A stretch of 64,000 bases of DNA from JAVVHH01 sp965199665 (GTDB lineage: Bacteria > Pseudomonadota > Alphaproteobacteria > Acetobacterales > Acetobacteraceae): assembly GCA_965199665.1 (NCBI GenBank), contig CBDASO010000001.1, positions 310,001 to 374,000 on the forward strand, written 5' to 3'. Under the pieces are notes generated by a model. That model made no database searches. It was not told the DNA's origin and was given only the letters and a program-made list of their open reading frames with translations. Both the position numbers and the translations under genes were made by a program. The first letter of the stretch is position 1; every line of letters starts with the position of its first letter. Positions 44,775-53,831 of the stretch are shown piece by piece.

Positions 44775-46355
44775 ATGGCCGACGCATCGTTGGACCGACG
44801 GGGATTGATGCTGGCGGGCGCCGCCGCGCTGGCGGGGGCCGCGGGTCGTGCTCGACCGGCTGCGGCCGCCGGGATGCCGCTCACGGCCGTGCTGGAGTCG
44901 GAGGTGGTGATCCTGGACCCGCACGTGACCACGGCCGCCATCACCCGCACGTTCGGCTACCATGTGTGGGACACGCTGTTCGCCACCGACGGCGCCGGTG
45001 CGGTTCGCCCGCAGATGGTCGACACCGTCACCACGTCCGAGGATGGGCTGAAGTGGCGGTTCACCCTGCGCACCGGGCTGCGCTTCCATGACGGTGCGCC
45101 CGTCACCGCGACCGACTGCGTCGCCTCGCTCCGGCGATGGGCGCCGCTCGACAGCCTGGGCCGCATGCTGCTCGCTGCCGGTGCGACGATGGCGGAGGAC
45201 GGCGCGGACGCGTTCACGATCGCGCTCGCCCGGCCGTTCCCGCTCATGTTGTCGGTCCTGGGCAAGCCGACCGCGCCGGGGCCGTTCATCATGCCGGCGC
45301 GGATCGTGGCGGCGGCCGGCACCGGCCGGATCACGGAGATCGTCGGCTCCGGCCCGTTCCGCTTCGCCGCCGACCGCTACCGGCCCGGCGACCGCATGAC
45401 CCTGCTGCGCTTCGACGGCTACGTGCCGCGCGCCGAGCCGGCCGACTTCCTGGCCGGCGGCAAGACGGTCCATGTGGACGAGGTCGTCCTGCGCGTGATG
45501 CCGGACGACGCGACGGGCGTGACCGCGCTGACCGCCGGCGAGATCGACTACATGCAATACCTGCCCTTCGACTGGCTCGAGCGGCTGGCCCGCACCCGCG
45601 ACGTCAAGCTGATGAGCCTGAAGGGGCTCGACATGTTCCAGGGCAACTTCCGGCTCAACTGCGCCTCCGGCCCGTTCGCCGACCCGGCCGTGCGCGCCGT
45701 GCTGTGGAAGCTGGTCGACCAGAAGGACACGATGGACGCGGCCGGGATCGGGCCGAGCATCCGGGTCGAGCGCTGCCCGTCCTTCTGGATGTGCGGCGCG
45801 CCGCTGGCGACCGACGCCGGGTCGGAGGAGGCCCGGTTCGACCTGGAAGGGGCCAAGGCCGCGCTGGCCAAGACGGGCTATGCCGGCGAGCCGGTGATCA
45901 TGCTGGAGGTCAACGGCTCCATCTCGGCGACGGCCGGCAACCTGCTGGCGCAGAACATGAAGCGGGCCGGCTTCACGGTGGACGAGCAAGTGACGGATTG
46001 GGGCACGGTGCTGGCCCGCCGCGGCAAGAAGGAGGGCTGGAGCCTGTTCCCGGTCTATTCGAACGGCATCGACATGGCATCGCCGCTCACGCATTTCTAC
46101 GTCGCCAACAATTGCGCCGACTACCCCGGCTGGAGCTGCGACGCGGCCACGGCCAAGCTGCTGGCGGACTTCGCCGCCGCGCCGGACGAGGCCGCCCGCA
46201 AGGCCGTGGCCGCCGACATCCAGCGCGCCGCTTATCGCAGCACGCCCAACGTCATGTGGGGCCAATTCTCCCGCCCGGCCGGCTACCGCGCCCGGCTCGC
46301 CGACCTCATTCCTTCCTCGTTTCCGATCTTCTGGAACGTCCGGCTCGCGGCCTGA
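44775..46355 (+). CDS. Family-5 ABC transporter substrate-binding protein, Tat-exported
   Basis: 526-residue periplasmic receptor. The N-terminus has DRRGLMLAGAAALAGAA, a twin-arginine-type signal ending near AAAAG. SBP_bac_5 features are VILDPHVTTAAITRTFGYHV, TLRTGLRFHDGAPVTATDC and EIVGSGPFRFA. It is a paralogue of the receptors at 13087 and 21317. GGGAGG lies 5 bases before the ATG. The gene is preceded by the operator-like motif and followed without a gap (TGATG) by a penicillin-acylase homologue, so the receptor presumably binds that enzyme's amide substrate. No permease genes are present. Confidence 0.92.
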   Translation: MADASLDRRGLMLAGAAALAGAAGRARPAAAAGMPLTAVLESEVVILDPHVTTAAITRTFGYHVWDTLFATDGAGAVRPQMVDTVTTSEDGLKWRFTLRTGLRFHDGAPVTATDCVASLRRWAPLDSLGRMLLAAGATMAEDGADAFTIALARPFPLMLSVLGKPTAPGPFIMPARIVAAAGTGRITEIVGSGPFRFAADRYRPGDRMTLLRFDGYVPRAEPADFLAGGKTVHVDEVVLRVMPDDATGVTALTAGEIDYMQYLPFDWLERLARTRDVKLMSLKGLDMFQGNFRLNCASGPFADPAVRAVLWKLVDQKDTMDAAGIGPSIRVERCPSFWMCGAPLATDAGSEEARFDLEGAKAALAKTGYAGEPVIMLEVNGSISATAGNLLAQNMKRAGFTVDEQVTDWGTVLARRGKKEGWSLFPVYSNGIDMASPLTHFYVANNCADYPGWSCDAATAKLLADFAAAPDEAARKAVAADIQRAAYRSTPNVMWGQFSRPAGYRARLADLIPSSFPIFWNVRLAA

Positions 46356-48613
46356 TGCCCGTGCTTTCCCTGCCGGGGCTCACGGAGCCGGTCGAGGTCT
46401 TCCGCGACGAATGGGGGATCCCGCACATCCGGGCGCGCGGAGAAGGCGACGCGCATTTCGCTCTGGGCGCCGTGCATGCGCAGGACCGGCTGTTCCAGAT
46501 GGAGCTGAACCGCCGCCGCGCGCTGGGCCGGGCGGCGGAGTGGCTGGGACCGGAGGCGGCGGAAGGCGACGCGCTGGTGCGCCGGCTGGGCATGGAAGCC
46601 GCGTGCCGGCGCGACCACGCCGCGCTCGGCGCCGATGCGCGCGCGATGCTGGACAGCTACGTCGCCGGCGTGAACGCCCTGCTGGCGTCGGGCGCCGCGC
46701 TGCCGCCGGAATACGCGCTGCTGGGCGCCACACCGGAGCCGTGGGAGCCATGGCATCCGATCGCCGTCATGCGCCGGCTCGGGCTGCTGATGGGCTCCGT
46801 GTGGTTCAAGCTGTGGCGCGCGCTGGCGCTGCCGGTGGTGGGCGCGGCGAACGTCGGCAAGCTGCGCTACGACGATGGGGCGCCCGAGCTGCTGTGCCTG
46901 CCGCCAGGGGCGACGGCCGAGCGTTGGGCGGCCGACCTGGCGGCGCTGCGCCCGGCGATCGACGCGCTGCTCGCCGCCATGGGACCGGACGAGACCGGCG
47001 GCGGCAGCAATAACTGGGCGATCGGTCCCGGCCGCACCGCCACCGGCCGCCCGTTGCTGGCCGGCGACCCGCACCGCGCCTTCGAGGTGCCGGGCATGTA
47101 CGCGCAGCACCACCTCCGCTGCGATGCCTGGGACGCGATCGGGCTCACGGTGCCGGGCGTGCCGCTGTTTCCCCACTTCATGCATAACGGGCACGTCGCC
47201 TGCTGCGTCACCCACGCCTTTGTCGACATCCACGACCTCTACCTCGAGCGGTTCGGCGCGGAGGGGCGGGTGCGCCGCGGCGACGGGTGGGAGCCGGTCC
47301 AGACGCGGGAGGAGGTGATCGCCGTGCGCGGCGCGCCCTCCCGCACGATCACGGTCAGGGAAACCAGCCATGGCCCGGTCGTCGCCGAAGCCGGGGCGCT
47401 CGGCGCCGCGGGCGGCGTCGGCCTGGCGCTGCGCTCGGTGCAGTTCGCCGAGACGGACCGGTCGTTCGACTGCCTGCCGCGCATGGTTCGCGCGCGCGAC
47501 GTGCCGGCGCTGTTCGAGGCGACGCGCGGCTGGGGGCTGATCGACCACAATCTGGTCGCCGCCGACACGACCGGGCGGATCGGCCATCTCGTGCGCGCGG
47601 TGGTTCCGGTGCGGCCGCGCGAGAACGGGTGGCTGCCGGTGCCGGGCTGGACCGGGGAGGGCGCGTGGCAGGGCGCGATCCCGTTCGAGCGGATGCCGCA
47701 GACCATCGACCCGGCGGGCGGCGTCATCGTCACCGCCAACAACCGGGTGGTCGCGGACGGGCCGGATTACCTGTGCACGGATTGCCATCCGCCCTACCGC
47801 GCCCAGCGCATCGCCGCGCTGATCGCCAAGCGCCCCCGCTTCACGCCGGCAGATGCCGCCGTCCTGCATGCGGACGTGCTGTCGCCGCATGTTGCGCTGT
47901 TCCAGGCCTGGCTGGCGCGGCTGCCGGAGGGCGCGGGCGCCGTTCGGGCAATCCGGCGGTCGCTGCTGGCGTGGGATGGGCGGATGGCGGCCGACTCGGT
48001 GCCGGCGGCGCATTACAACGCGCTGCGCCGGGCGATCACGGCGGCGCTGGTGACGCGCTCCGGGCTCGGGGCCGTGGGCGGGCTTCCGTTGGGCGCGGTC
48101 GCGCCGGGAGTGTCGCCCACGGGCCAACTCTGGTGGACGCTGCCGGCGTTGCTGCGCGCGGACGACGCGAGCCTGCTGGGGGGCGCGAGCTGGGACGAGG
48201 TGTTCGCGGCGGGGCTCGCCGAGATCGCGGCGGTGCCGACGGCGATGCCGTGGGGCGAGGCGCACCGGCCCCGCTTCGCGCACCCGCTCTCCGCATCCTT
48301 TCCGGCGGCGGTGCGGTGGGACCCGCCCGCCCTGCCGATCGGTGGCGACGGCGACACGGTGATGGCGATCGGCCTGGTGCCGTCGGCCGGCCCGGCCGGG
48401 ACCTATGGCGCGCTATGCCGCTACGTGTTCGATGTCGGTGCCTGGGAGAACTGCCGCTGGGCCGTGTTCGGCGGTGCCTCCGGCGACCCCGACAGCCCGC
48501 ATTACGCGGACCAGACCCCGGCCTGGTCCGCCTGCGAGATGGTGCCGATGCGCTACGCCTGGCCGGAGATCGAGGCGGCGGCCCGCGAGCGGACGGTGCT
48601 TCAGCCGGCGTAG
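46355..48613 (+). CDS. Penicillin acylase family protein (Ntn hydrolase)
   Basis: 752-residue N-terminal-nucleophile amidohydrolase. The alpha-chain start RDEWGIPHIRARGEGDAHFA, with GAVHAQDRLFQMELNRRRALG, is classic. The autocleavage and nucleophile site is TGGGSNNWAIGPGRT (Ser218 becomes the beta-chain N-terminus), followed by PLLAGDPHRAFEVPGMYAQH. There is no signal peptide, unlike most characterised penicillin or AHL acylases, so it should mature in the cytoplasm. It is translationally coupled to the binding protein before it. By family it hydrolyses an N-acyl amide; penicillin itself need not be the substrate. Its end overlaps the convergent monooxygenase gene by 13 bases. Confidence 0.92.
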   Translation: MPVLSLPGLTEPVEVFRDEWGIPHIRARGEGDAHFALGAVHAQDRLFQMELNRRRALGRAAEWLGPEAAEGDALVRRLGMEAACRRDHAALGADARAMLDSYVAGVNALLASGAALPPEYALLGATPEPWEPWHPIAVMRRLGLLMGSVWFKLWRALALPVVGAANVGKLRYDDGAPELLCLPPGATAERWAADLAALRPAIDALLAAMGPDETGGGSNNWAIGPGRTATGRPLLAGDPHRAFEVPGMYAQHHLRCDAWDAIGLTVPGVPLFPHFMHNGHVACCVTHAFVDIHDLYLERFGAEGRVRRGDGWEPVQTREEVIAVRGAPSRTITVRETSHGPVVAEAGALGAAGGVGLALRSVQFAETDRSFDCLPRMVRARDVPALFEATRGWGLIDHNLVAADTTGRIGHLVRAVVPVRPRENGWLPVPGWTGEGAWQGAIPFERMPQTIDPAGGVIVTANNRVVADGPDYLCTDCHPPYRAQRIAALIAKRPRFTPADAAVLHADVLSPHVALFQAWLARLPEGAGAVRAIRRSLLAWDGRMAADSVPAAHYNALRRAITAALVTRSGLGAVGGLPLGAVAPGVSPTGQLWWTLPALLRADDASLLGGASWDEVFAAGLAEIAAVPTAMPWGEAHRPRFAHPLSASFPAAVRWDPPALPIGGDGDTVMAIGLVPSAGPAGTYGALCRYVFDVGAWENCRWAVFGGASGDPDSPHYADQTPAWSACEMVPMRYAWPEIEAAARERTVLQPA

Positions 48614-50396
48614 ACCGGCATCGGCACGCCCGCGACCCGGGCCTTGAGCTGCAGCGCGAGGTAACGCGAGTAATGGCGTGACTGAGCGAGGTTGCCGCCG
48701 TGGAACCACAGGCCGGGCTGCGCAGTGGGCTTCCACATGTTGCGCAACTCGCCTTCCCACGGGCCGGGGTCGCGCGCCGTGCCGGAGCCCAGGCCCCAGC
48801 AGGGACCGACGGCCTCGGCCACCTCCTTGGAGATCAGCATCTCCGCCCACCCGGTCATGGAGCCGTAGCCGGTCGCGTAGACGATGACGTCCGCCGCCAG
48901 CAGGGTGCCGTCTTCCATGCGGACCCCGTCGGGCTCGACCGCCTTGATCGGACCGCTCCGGAGCTTGATCGAGCCGTCGGCGATCCGCTCGGAGGCGCCC
49001 ACGTCGATGTAATAGCCGGAGCCGCGGCGGAGGTATTTGAGGCTCAGCCCCGACCCGTCCTCGCCGAAATCCAGCTGGAACCCGGCGGCGCGCAGCCGGT
49101 CGTAGAAGGCGCGATCCTCCCGCGCGATCCGCTCCCAGACCGGCTTCTGCAACGAGGGCAGCAGCGCATACGGCGTCGAGGCGGCGAGCAGGTCGGCATC
49201 GTCCGTCCCGATGCCGGCGTCCAGCGCATCCTCCGAATACAGTGCGCCCCAGCCGTGCCGCAGCATGGTGTCGGTCTGCACCACCAGCGTGGACGAGCGC
49301 TGCACCATCGTGACGTCCGCGCCGTGCTCGAGCAGGTCGGCGCAGATGTCGTGCGCGGAGTTGTTGGAGCCGATCACCACGCAGCGCTTGCCGGCATAGG
49401 CCGCGCCGCCTTCATGCTTGGATGAATGGTGCCACAGCCCGGCGAAACGGTCGCGCCCGGAATGTCCGGCAGTTGCGGCATGCCCGCCATGCCGGTCGCC
49501 AGCACGAGATGCCGCGGGTGCAGCGTGACGGACGCGCCCTCGCGGTCGACCTGCACGGTCCAGCGTCCGGTCGTGGCGTCGTACGCGGCGCGCTGGCAAC
49601 GCGTGCCGTTCCAGCAGTCGAGCTCCATGACTGCCGCGTACATCTCCAGCCAGTCGCCCAGCTTGTCCTTGGGCGTGAACACCGGCCAGTGATCGGGGAA
49701 GGGCAGGTAGGGCATGTGGTCGTACCAGACGGGATCGTGCAGGCAGAGCGAGTCGTAGCGCTTGCGCCAGTTGTCGCCGGGCTTGGCGTGGGCATCGACG
49801 ATCAGCGTCGGCACGTCGAGCTGCTTGAGCCGCGCGGCCAAGCCGAGGCCGCCCTGGCCGCCGCCGACGATCAGGACGTCGGGCTGCTGCTTGGTGCCGA
49901 GGGCGGCCTGTTCGGCCAGGCGGCGCTCGCGCCAGGGGCGGCGGTCGGTCGCGTCCGGCCGCGGCGCACCGCGCGGACGGGTGCGGCCCCGCTTCTCCTC
50001 GAAGCCCTTCAGCTCGCGGCTGGCCGTCAGCAAGGTCCAGCACCGGCCCTCCCGCAGGCGGACGTAGCCGCGGCCGCGCGCCGTCGCGGTCTCGAAGCTG
50101 ATCCAGCCCTCGTCGGCGCGCGCCGGGTCGTCCAGGCGCCAAGCGCTCGCGCCTGTCAGCGCGGCGCGGGCATCGACCATGGCCGAGATGGCGGCCTGCC
50201 CTTCCAGCGTGCGGAGGGTGCCGGTGAAGGCCAGCAGGTCGCGCCAGTAGCATTGGCCGCCGAACAGTGCCGCGACGTCCGCACCCGAGCCGCGCGCCAA
50301 TGCGTCGGCGAAGCGCGGCAGCCAGTCGGACAGGCCGGCCACGGCGCGCGGGCGCTCGGCCTCGGCCGTCCGGCGCTCCCCCTCAGCGAGCGACAT
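48601..50396 (-). pseudogene. Flavin-containing monooxygenase with N-terminal NTF2-like domain, frameshifted
   Basis: From ATG 50396 the product begins with an NTF2/SnoaL-like domain (about residues 1-150), then the FAD motif VLIVGGGQGGLGLAARLKQL and NWRKRYDSLCLHDPVWYDHM. Near 49454-49460 (GCGCCCGG) the frame breaks after PDIPG. The alternative frame continues with RDRFAGLWHHSSKHEGG, the NADPH motif CVVIGSNNSAHDICADL and VIVYATGYGSM. A single missing base restores one continuous protein of about 598 residues. Both halves are otherwise intact and well conserved. Its start overlaps the aminotransferase end by 14 bases, so it belongs to that operon. It is either a recent inactivating deletion or a sequencing error in a G/C run. 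Function when intact: NADPH-dependent oxygenation, perhaps Baeyer-Villiger type. Confidence 0.85.
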
Positions 50397-51615
50397 GGGC
50401 GAACCCGGCGGCAGCGGCGTCCAGCACGGCGTCGATATCGGCCTCCGTGTGGGCGCAGGACAGGAACATGTTGTGCTTGGGGTGCAGGTAGGCGCCGTGC
50501 CGCAGCGCTTCGGCGCAGAAGGCGCTGCCGCGGCGGTGCTCCGGATCGTCGGCGAACAGCACGGTGGGCATCTGCACCGGGCCGCTCTGGTCGATCGCTT
50601 GCCCGTATCGGATCGCCCGTTCGGCCAGCCCTTCGCGCAGGCGGTGGCCCAGCGCGCGCATCCGCTGCGGTCCATCGACCCGGCGGAGCTCCCGCAGCGT
50701 CGCCACCGCCGCGGCCATGGGCACCGCGCCGCACCAGAACGACCCGGTGCTGAACACCGAGCGTGCGGCATCGCGGAAGCGCTCCGCGCCCGTGACGGCG
50801 GCCAGCGCGTGGCCGTTGGCGATTGCCTTGCTCCAGGCCGACAGGTCCGGACGGACGCCGAGCGGCTCCCACGATCCGCCGAGGTCGAGCCGGAAGCCGG
50901 CGCGCACGTCGTCCAGGATCAGCGCGGCACCTGCCTGGTCCGCCAGGGCCCGCACGCCGCGCGCGAACTCGGGCAACGGCAGCTCCTGCCGCTGGCCCAT
51001 GTCGTGCCGGTAGGCGGAGACCAGGATCGCGGCGACGTCGCCGGCGGCGGCCTCCAGCGCCCGCTCGACGCTTTGCAGGTCGTTGAAAGTGAACGGCACG
51101 AGATGCGCCCGGTCCTCCGTCGTGACGCCGGCGACGGAGGGCGAGCACCACGGCACTGCGCCATGGTAGGCGCCCGTGGCCACCAGCACCTTGCGCCGCC
51201 CGGTCGCGGCGCGCGCGACCGTCACGCAGGTGGTGGTGGCGTCCGTGCCATTCTTGCCGAACTGGCACCAGTCGGCGTGCGGGACCATGTCGACCAACAG
51301 TTCGGCGAGCTCGACCAGCACCGGGCCGGGTCCGTTCATGCAGTCGCCGCGCTCGGCCTGCTCGCGCGCCGCCTGCTCGACCACGGGATGGCGGTGCCCC
51401 AACACGATCGGCCCCCAGGAGCACATCAGGTCCACGAAGCGCCGCCCGTCGACGTCGATGAGATGGCAGCCTTCGGCGCGCTCGAAGAATTGCGGGTAGC
51501 CCTCCGGCAAGCGGCTGGCATCGAGATGGCCCCACAATCCGCCGGGGATGACGGCGTGGGCGCGGCGGCGGAGGTCGGCGTCGTTGGTGGACGAGATCAG
51601 CGAATGGTCAGGCAT
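50383..51615 (-). CDS. Class III aminotransferase (glutamate-1-semialdehyde aminomutase-like)
   Basis: 410-residue PLP enzyme of subgroup III. Landmarks are DVDGRRFVDLMCSWGPIVLG, FGKNGTDATTTCVTVARAAT (the GSA-aminomutase-like cofactor phosphate region), ILDDVRAGFR with the PLP-ring Asp, and SAWSKAIANGHALAAVTG with the Schiff-base Lys. It resembles GSA aminomutase but is more likely a catabolic amino acid or beta-amino acid transaminase, given the neighbouring amidase, acylase and monooxygenase. AGGAGG precedes the ATG. The operator-like motif copy 2 lies 21 bases upstream. Confidence 0.9.
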   Translation of the reverse strand: MPDHSLISSTNDADLRRRAHAVIPGGLWGHLDASRLPEGYPQFFERAEGCHLIDVDGRRFVDLMCSWGPIVLGHRHPVVEQAAREQAERGDCMNGPGPVLVELAELLVDMVPHADWCQFGKNGTDATTTCVTVARAATGRRKVLVATGAYHGAVPWCSPSVAGVTTEDRAHLVPFTFNDLQSVERALEAAAGDVAAILVSAYRHDMGQRQELPLPEFARGVRALADQAGAALILDDVRAGFRLDLGGSWEPLGVRPDLSAWSKAIANGHALAAVTGAERFRDAARSVFSTGSFWCGAVPMAAAVATLRELRRVDGPQRMRALGHRLREGLAERAIRYGQAIDQSGPVQMPTVLFADDPEHRRGSAFCAEALRHGAYLHPKHNMFLSCAHTEADIDAVLDAAAAGFAHVAR

Positions 51616-51636
51616 CGGCGCCCTCCTGATGGCGCC

Positions 51637-51652
51637 GATGATATATCAGATA
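51637..51652 (-). promoter_or_regulatory. A+T-rich operator-like motif, copy 2
   Basis: Reads TATCTGATATATCATC on the minus strand and contains the perfect 10-base palindrome TGATATATCA (51639-51648). It lies 21 bases before the ATG of the aminotransferase gene, the same spacing and orientation as copy 1 before the binding-protein gene 6.9 kb away. Both stand out as A+T islands in a G+C-rich region, which argues for a shared regulator. Confidence 0.6.
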
Positions 51653-51705
51653 GTCAGCGCATCGGCACCAAAACTACGTCCCGAGCCTGTTGGCTCGGGA
51701 CGCGC

Positions 51706-52950
51706 CTACCCCGCGCCGACCATCTTGCAGCCGCCTTCGGCCAGCGGACGCCAGACCTCGTCCGGCTGCAGCGTCTGCACCAGCTTGTAGAGGTCCCACG
51801 GCCCGGTGCTCTCCGCCGGGCGCTTGGCTTCGAACAGGAAGGCGGGGTGCATGTGCTGCCCGTCCGCCCGTACCTGGCCGACGCCGAAGCAGTCGTCGTC
51901 GGTCGGCATGCTCTTCATCGCCGCAACTGCGGCGCGGCCGGACGGCTTGCCGCCGCCGAGGCTGGCGCAGGCCTTCAGAAAATGCAGCGTGGCGGCGTAG
52001 GTGCAGGCGTGCTCCGCATTGGGGTAGTTGGCCGGGCTCTTGGGCAGCAGCCGCTTGGTGAAGGCGCGGGTGCGGTCGTTCAGGTCCCAATAGAAGCCTT
52101 CGGTCAGCCGCAGCCCCTGCGCGGTCTGCAGGCCGAGCGAGTGGATGTCGGTGATGAACACGACCAGCCCGGCCAGGGTGAGCCCCGCGGCCGGCAAGCC
52201 GAACTCGCCGCTTTGCTTGACGCAGTTGACGAAGTCGCCGCCCGCATTGGCGAAGGCGATCACGTCGGCGCCGGAGGTCTGCGCCTGCAGGAGGTAGGAC
52301 GAGAAATCGGTGGTGCCGGGGAACGGATATTTGACGGTGCCGGCCACCGTGCCGCCGACCCGTTGCACGAAGGCGGCCAGGTCGCGCTGCATGGCGGCAC
52401 CGAACGCGTAATCGGCGACCAGGATGAACCATTTCTTCTTGCCGGCCGCGGCCAGCGCGGTCGCCATGGTCTTCGAGATCTGCCAGGTGTCGGAACCCCA
52501 GTGCACCAGGTTGGGCGAGCAGCGCGGGCCGGCGATGTCGGCGGAAAAGGCGCCGGTGTTGAGCTGCACCGCGTCCCGCTCCTGCGCCAGCTCGGTCACG
52601 GCGAAGGCGATGGCGCTGTTGTTGACGTCCACCACCGCATCCACCCCGCCGCGGTCGAACCACTCGCGCACCAGCGCCACCGCGACGTCCGGCTTCTGCT
52701 GATGGTCGGCGGCGATGATCTCGACCGGCATGGCGTTGCCGGCCGCGGCGAAATCCTCCGCCGCCAGCCGGGCGGCGGCGACCGAGGTGGGGCCGCCCGT
52801 ATCGCGATAAGGGCCGGAGAGGTCGGTCAGCACGCCGACGCGGATCGGCCGGGCTTGGGCCGGGGCCTGGGCTCGTGCCGCCCGCGACCCGGCCAGCGCC
52901 GCCGATCCCAGCAGCACCGAACGCCGCCCCATCCCCACGTCAACGACCAT
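51706..52950 (-). CDS. Branched-chain amino acid-type ABC substrate-binding protein (LivJ-like)
   Basis: 414-residue type I periplasmic binding protein. The signal contains GMGRRSVLLGSAALAGS and is cleaved near ARAQA; the twin Arg suggests Tat export. The mature start is RPIRVGVLTDLSGPYRDTGG, followed by ADHQQKPDVAVALVREWFD and LIVADYAFGAAMQRDLAAFV, all typical of Peripla_BP_6. GGGGGAAG lies 5 bases before the ATG at 52950. It lies between the aminotransferase and GntR genes on the same strand; its ligand is therefore probably connected with that block. No liv permease genes follow. Confidence 0.92.
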   Translation of the reverse strand: MVVDVGMGRRSVLLGSAALAGSRAARAQAPAQARPIRVGVLTDLSGPYRDTGGPTSVAAARLAAEDFAAAGNAMPVEIIAADHQQKPDVAVALVREWFDRGGVDAVVDVNNSAIAFAVTELAQERDAVQLNTGAFSADIAGPRCSPNLVHWGSDTWQISKTMATALAAAGKKKWFILVADYAFGAAMQRDLAAFVQRVGGTVAGTVKYPFPGTTDFSSYLLQAQTSGADVIAFANAGGDFVNCVKQSGEFGLPAAGLTLAGLVVFITDIHSLGLQTAQGLRLTEGFYWDLNDRTRAFTKRLLPKSPANYPNAEHACTYAATLHFLKACASLGGGKPSGRAAVAAMKSMPTDDDCFGVGQVRADGQHMHPAFLFEAKRPAESTGPWDLYKLVQTLQPDEVWRPLAEGGCKMVGAG

Positions 52951-53015
52951 GACCACTTCCCCCGATTGCTGCCGCCATTTGCATGGGGGAGGCGGGCGGG
53001 TTCAACCCCGCCGGC

Positions 53016-53756
53016 TCACCGCAGCAGGCGTTGCAGCGCGTCGTCGTCGCTGCGCGTCAGCTCCGCCTCGTCGCGCTGGCCGGCGTCCAGCTCCTCCAGC
53101 ACGCGCAGCAAGCTGGCGCCGCCTTCCGTCGTGTCGTCCCAAACCGCTTCCCGCACGGCCGCGCCATCGCCGCGCGCCAACGCCTCCATCATGTCGAGAT
53201 GGCGGTGCCGCCCGGGGTAGGTCGGCGGGGCGTGCGGGTAGAGAAAGGTCAGCAACGGACCGGTCCGCAGCCAGAGGCCGCGGATGAGGTTGAACAGCTC
53301 CGGCATCTCCGCCGCCCGATAGAGCTCGGCATGGAACAACCAGTTCAGGCGCAGCGCCGCAGCCGTGTCGTCCTGCTCGGCCCGCAGCAACTTGCCATGC
53401 AGCCCTTCCATGCGGGCGATATGGCGCGCGGTGATGTGGGCCGTGGCCTCGCGGGCGGCCAGTCCCTCCAACTCCAGCCGGATTCGCCGCAATTCCAGGT
53501 ACTGCAGCGCCGACAGGCGCGGGACGCAGAGCGAGCGGCTGGTTTGCAGGATGAGGGCGCGCTCGCGCACCAGCTGCACCACCGCTTCTCGGACCGGCGT
53601 TTCCGACACGTCCAGCAAGGACGCCAGGTCGCGGATGCGGAGGCGCTGCCGCGGCCGCAGGCGCCCCTCGAGCAGCGCTTGGCTCAGCACGTCATAGACC
53701 TGCGCACTGAGGTTGACGCGGCTGACGAGCGGTTTGGCGGCGGGAGGGACGCGCAT
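53016..53756 (-). CDS. GntR family transcriptional regulator, FCD subfamily
   Basis: 246-residue repressor-type regulator. The N-terminal winged helix-turn-helix is in LSAQVYDVLSQALLEGRLRP, then IRDLASLLDVSETPVREAVV. The C-terminal FCD ligand domain is all-helical, with LNWLFHAELYRAAEMPELFN and GRHRHLDMMEALARGDGAAV, whose His/Asp residues usually bind a metal plus carboxylate effector. It is the only regulator near the amidase/acylase/aminotransferase block and the obvious candidate to bind the two TGATATATCA-type motifs; this is inference. The ATG at 53756 fits the family; the gene is divergent from the M3 peptidase (75-base gap). Confidence 0.92.
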   Translation of the reverse strand: MRVPPAAKPLVSRVNLSAQVYDVLSQALLEGRLRPRQRLRIRDLASLLDVSETPVREAVVQLVRERALILQTSRSLCVPRLSALQYLELRRIRLELEGLAAREATAHITARHIARMEGLHGKLLRAEQDDTAAALRLNWLFHAELYRAAEMPELFNLIRGLWLRTGPLLTFLYPHAPPTYPGRHRHLDMMEALARGDGAAVREAVWDDTTEGGASLLRVLEELDAGQRDEAELTRSDDDALQRLLR

Positions 53757-53831
53757 GGGCGCTCCTATACGCGAGCCCGGCAGGGAGCGGGACCGTCTCG
53801 TGCCGGCGCGGCAGGCGGGGTAGAAGAGCCG

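Noticed and set aside
46355..48613. Beta-lactam or quorum-quenching acylase as a firm call
   Set aside because: The Ntn signature is clear, but there is no signal peptide and the context is catabolic; the substrate cannot be claimed.
50383..51615. Glutamate-1-semialdehyde aminomutase (hemL) for heme synthesis
   Set aside because: Similar fold and cofactor motifs, but placed in a catabolic block under the operator-like motif; alphaproteobacteria normally use the ALA synthase route.
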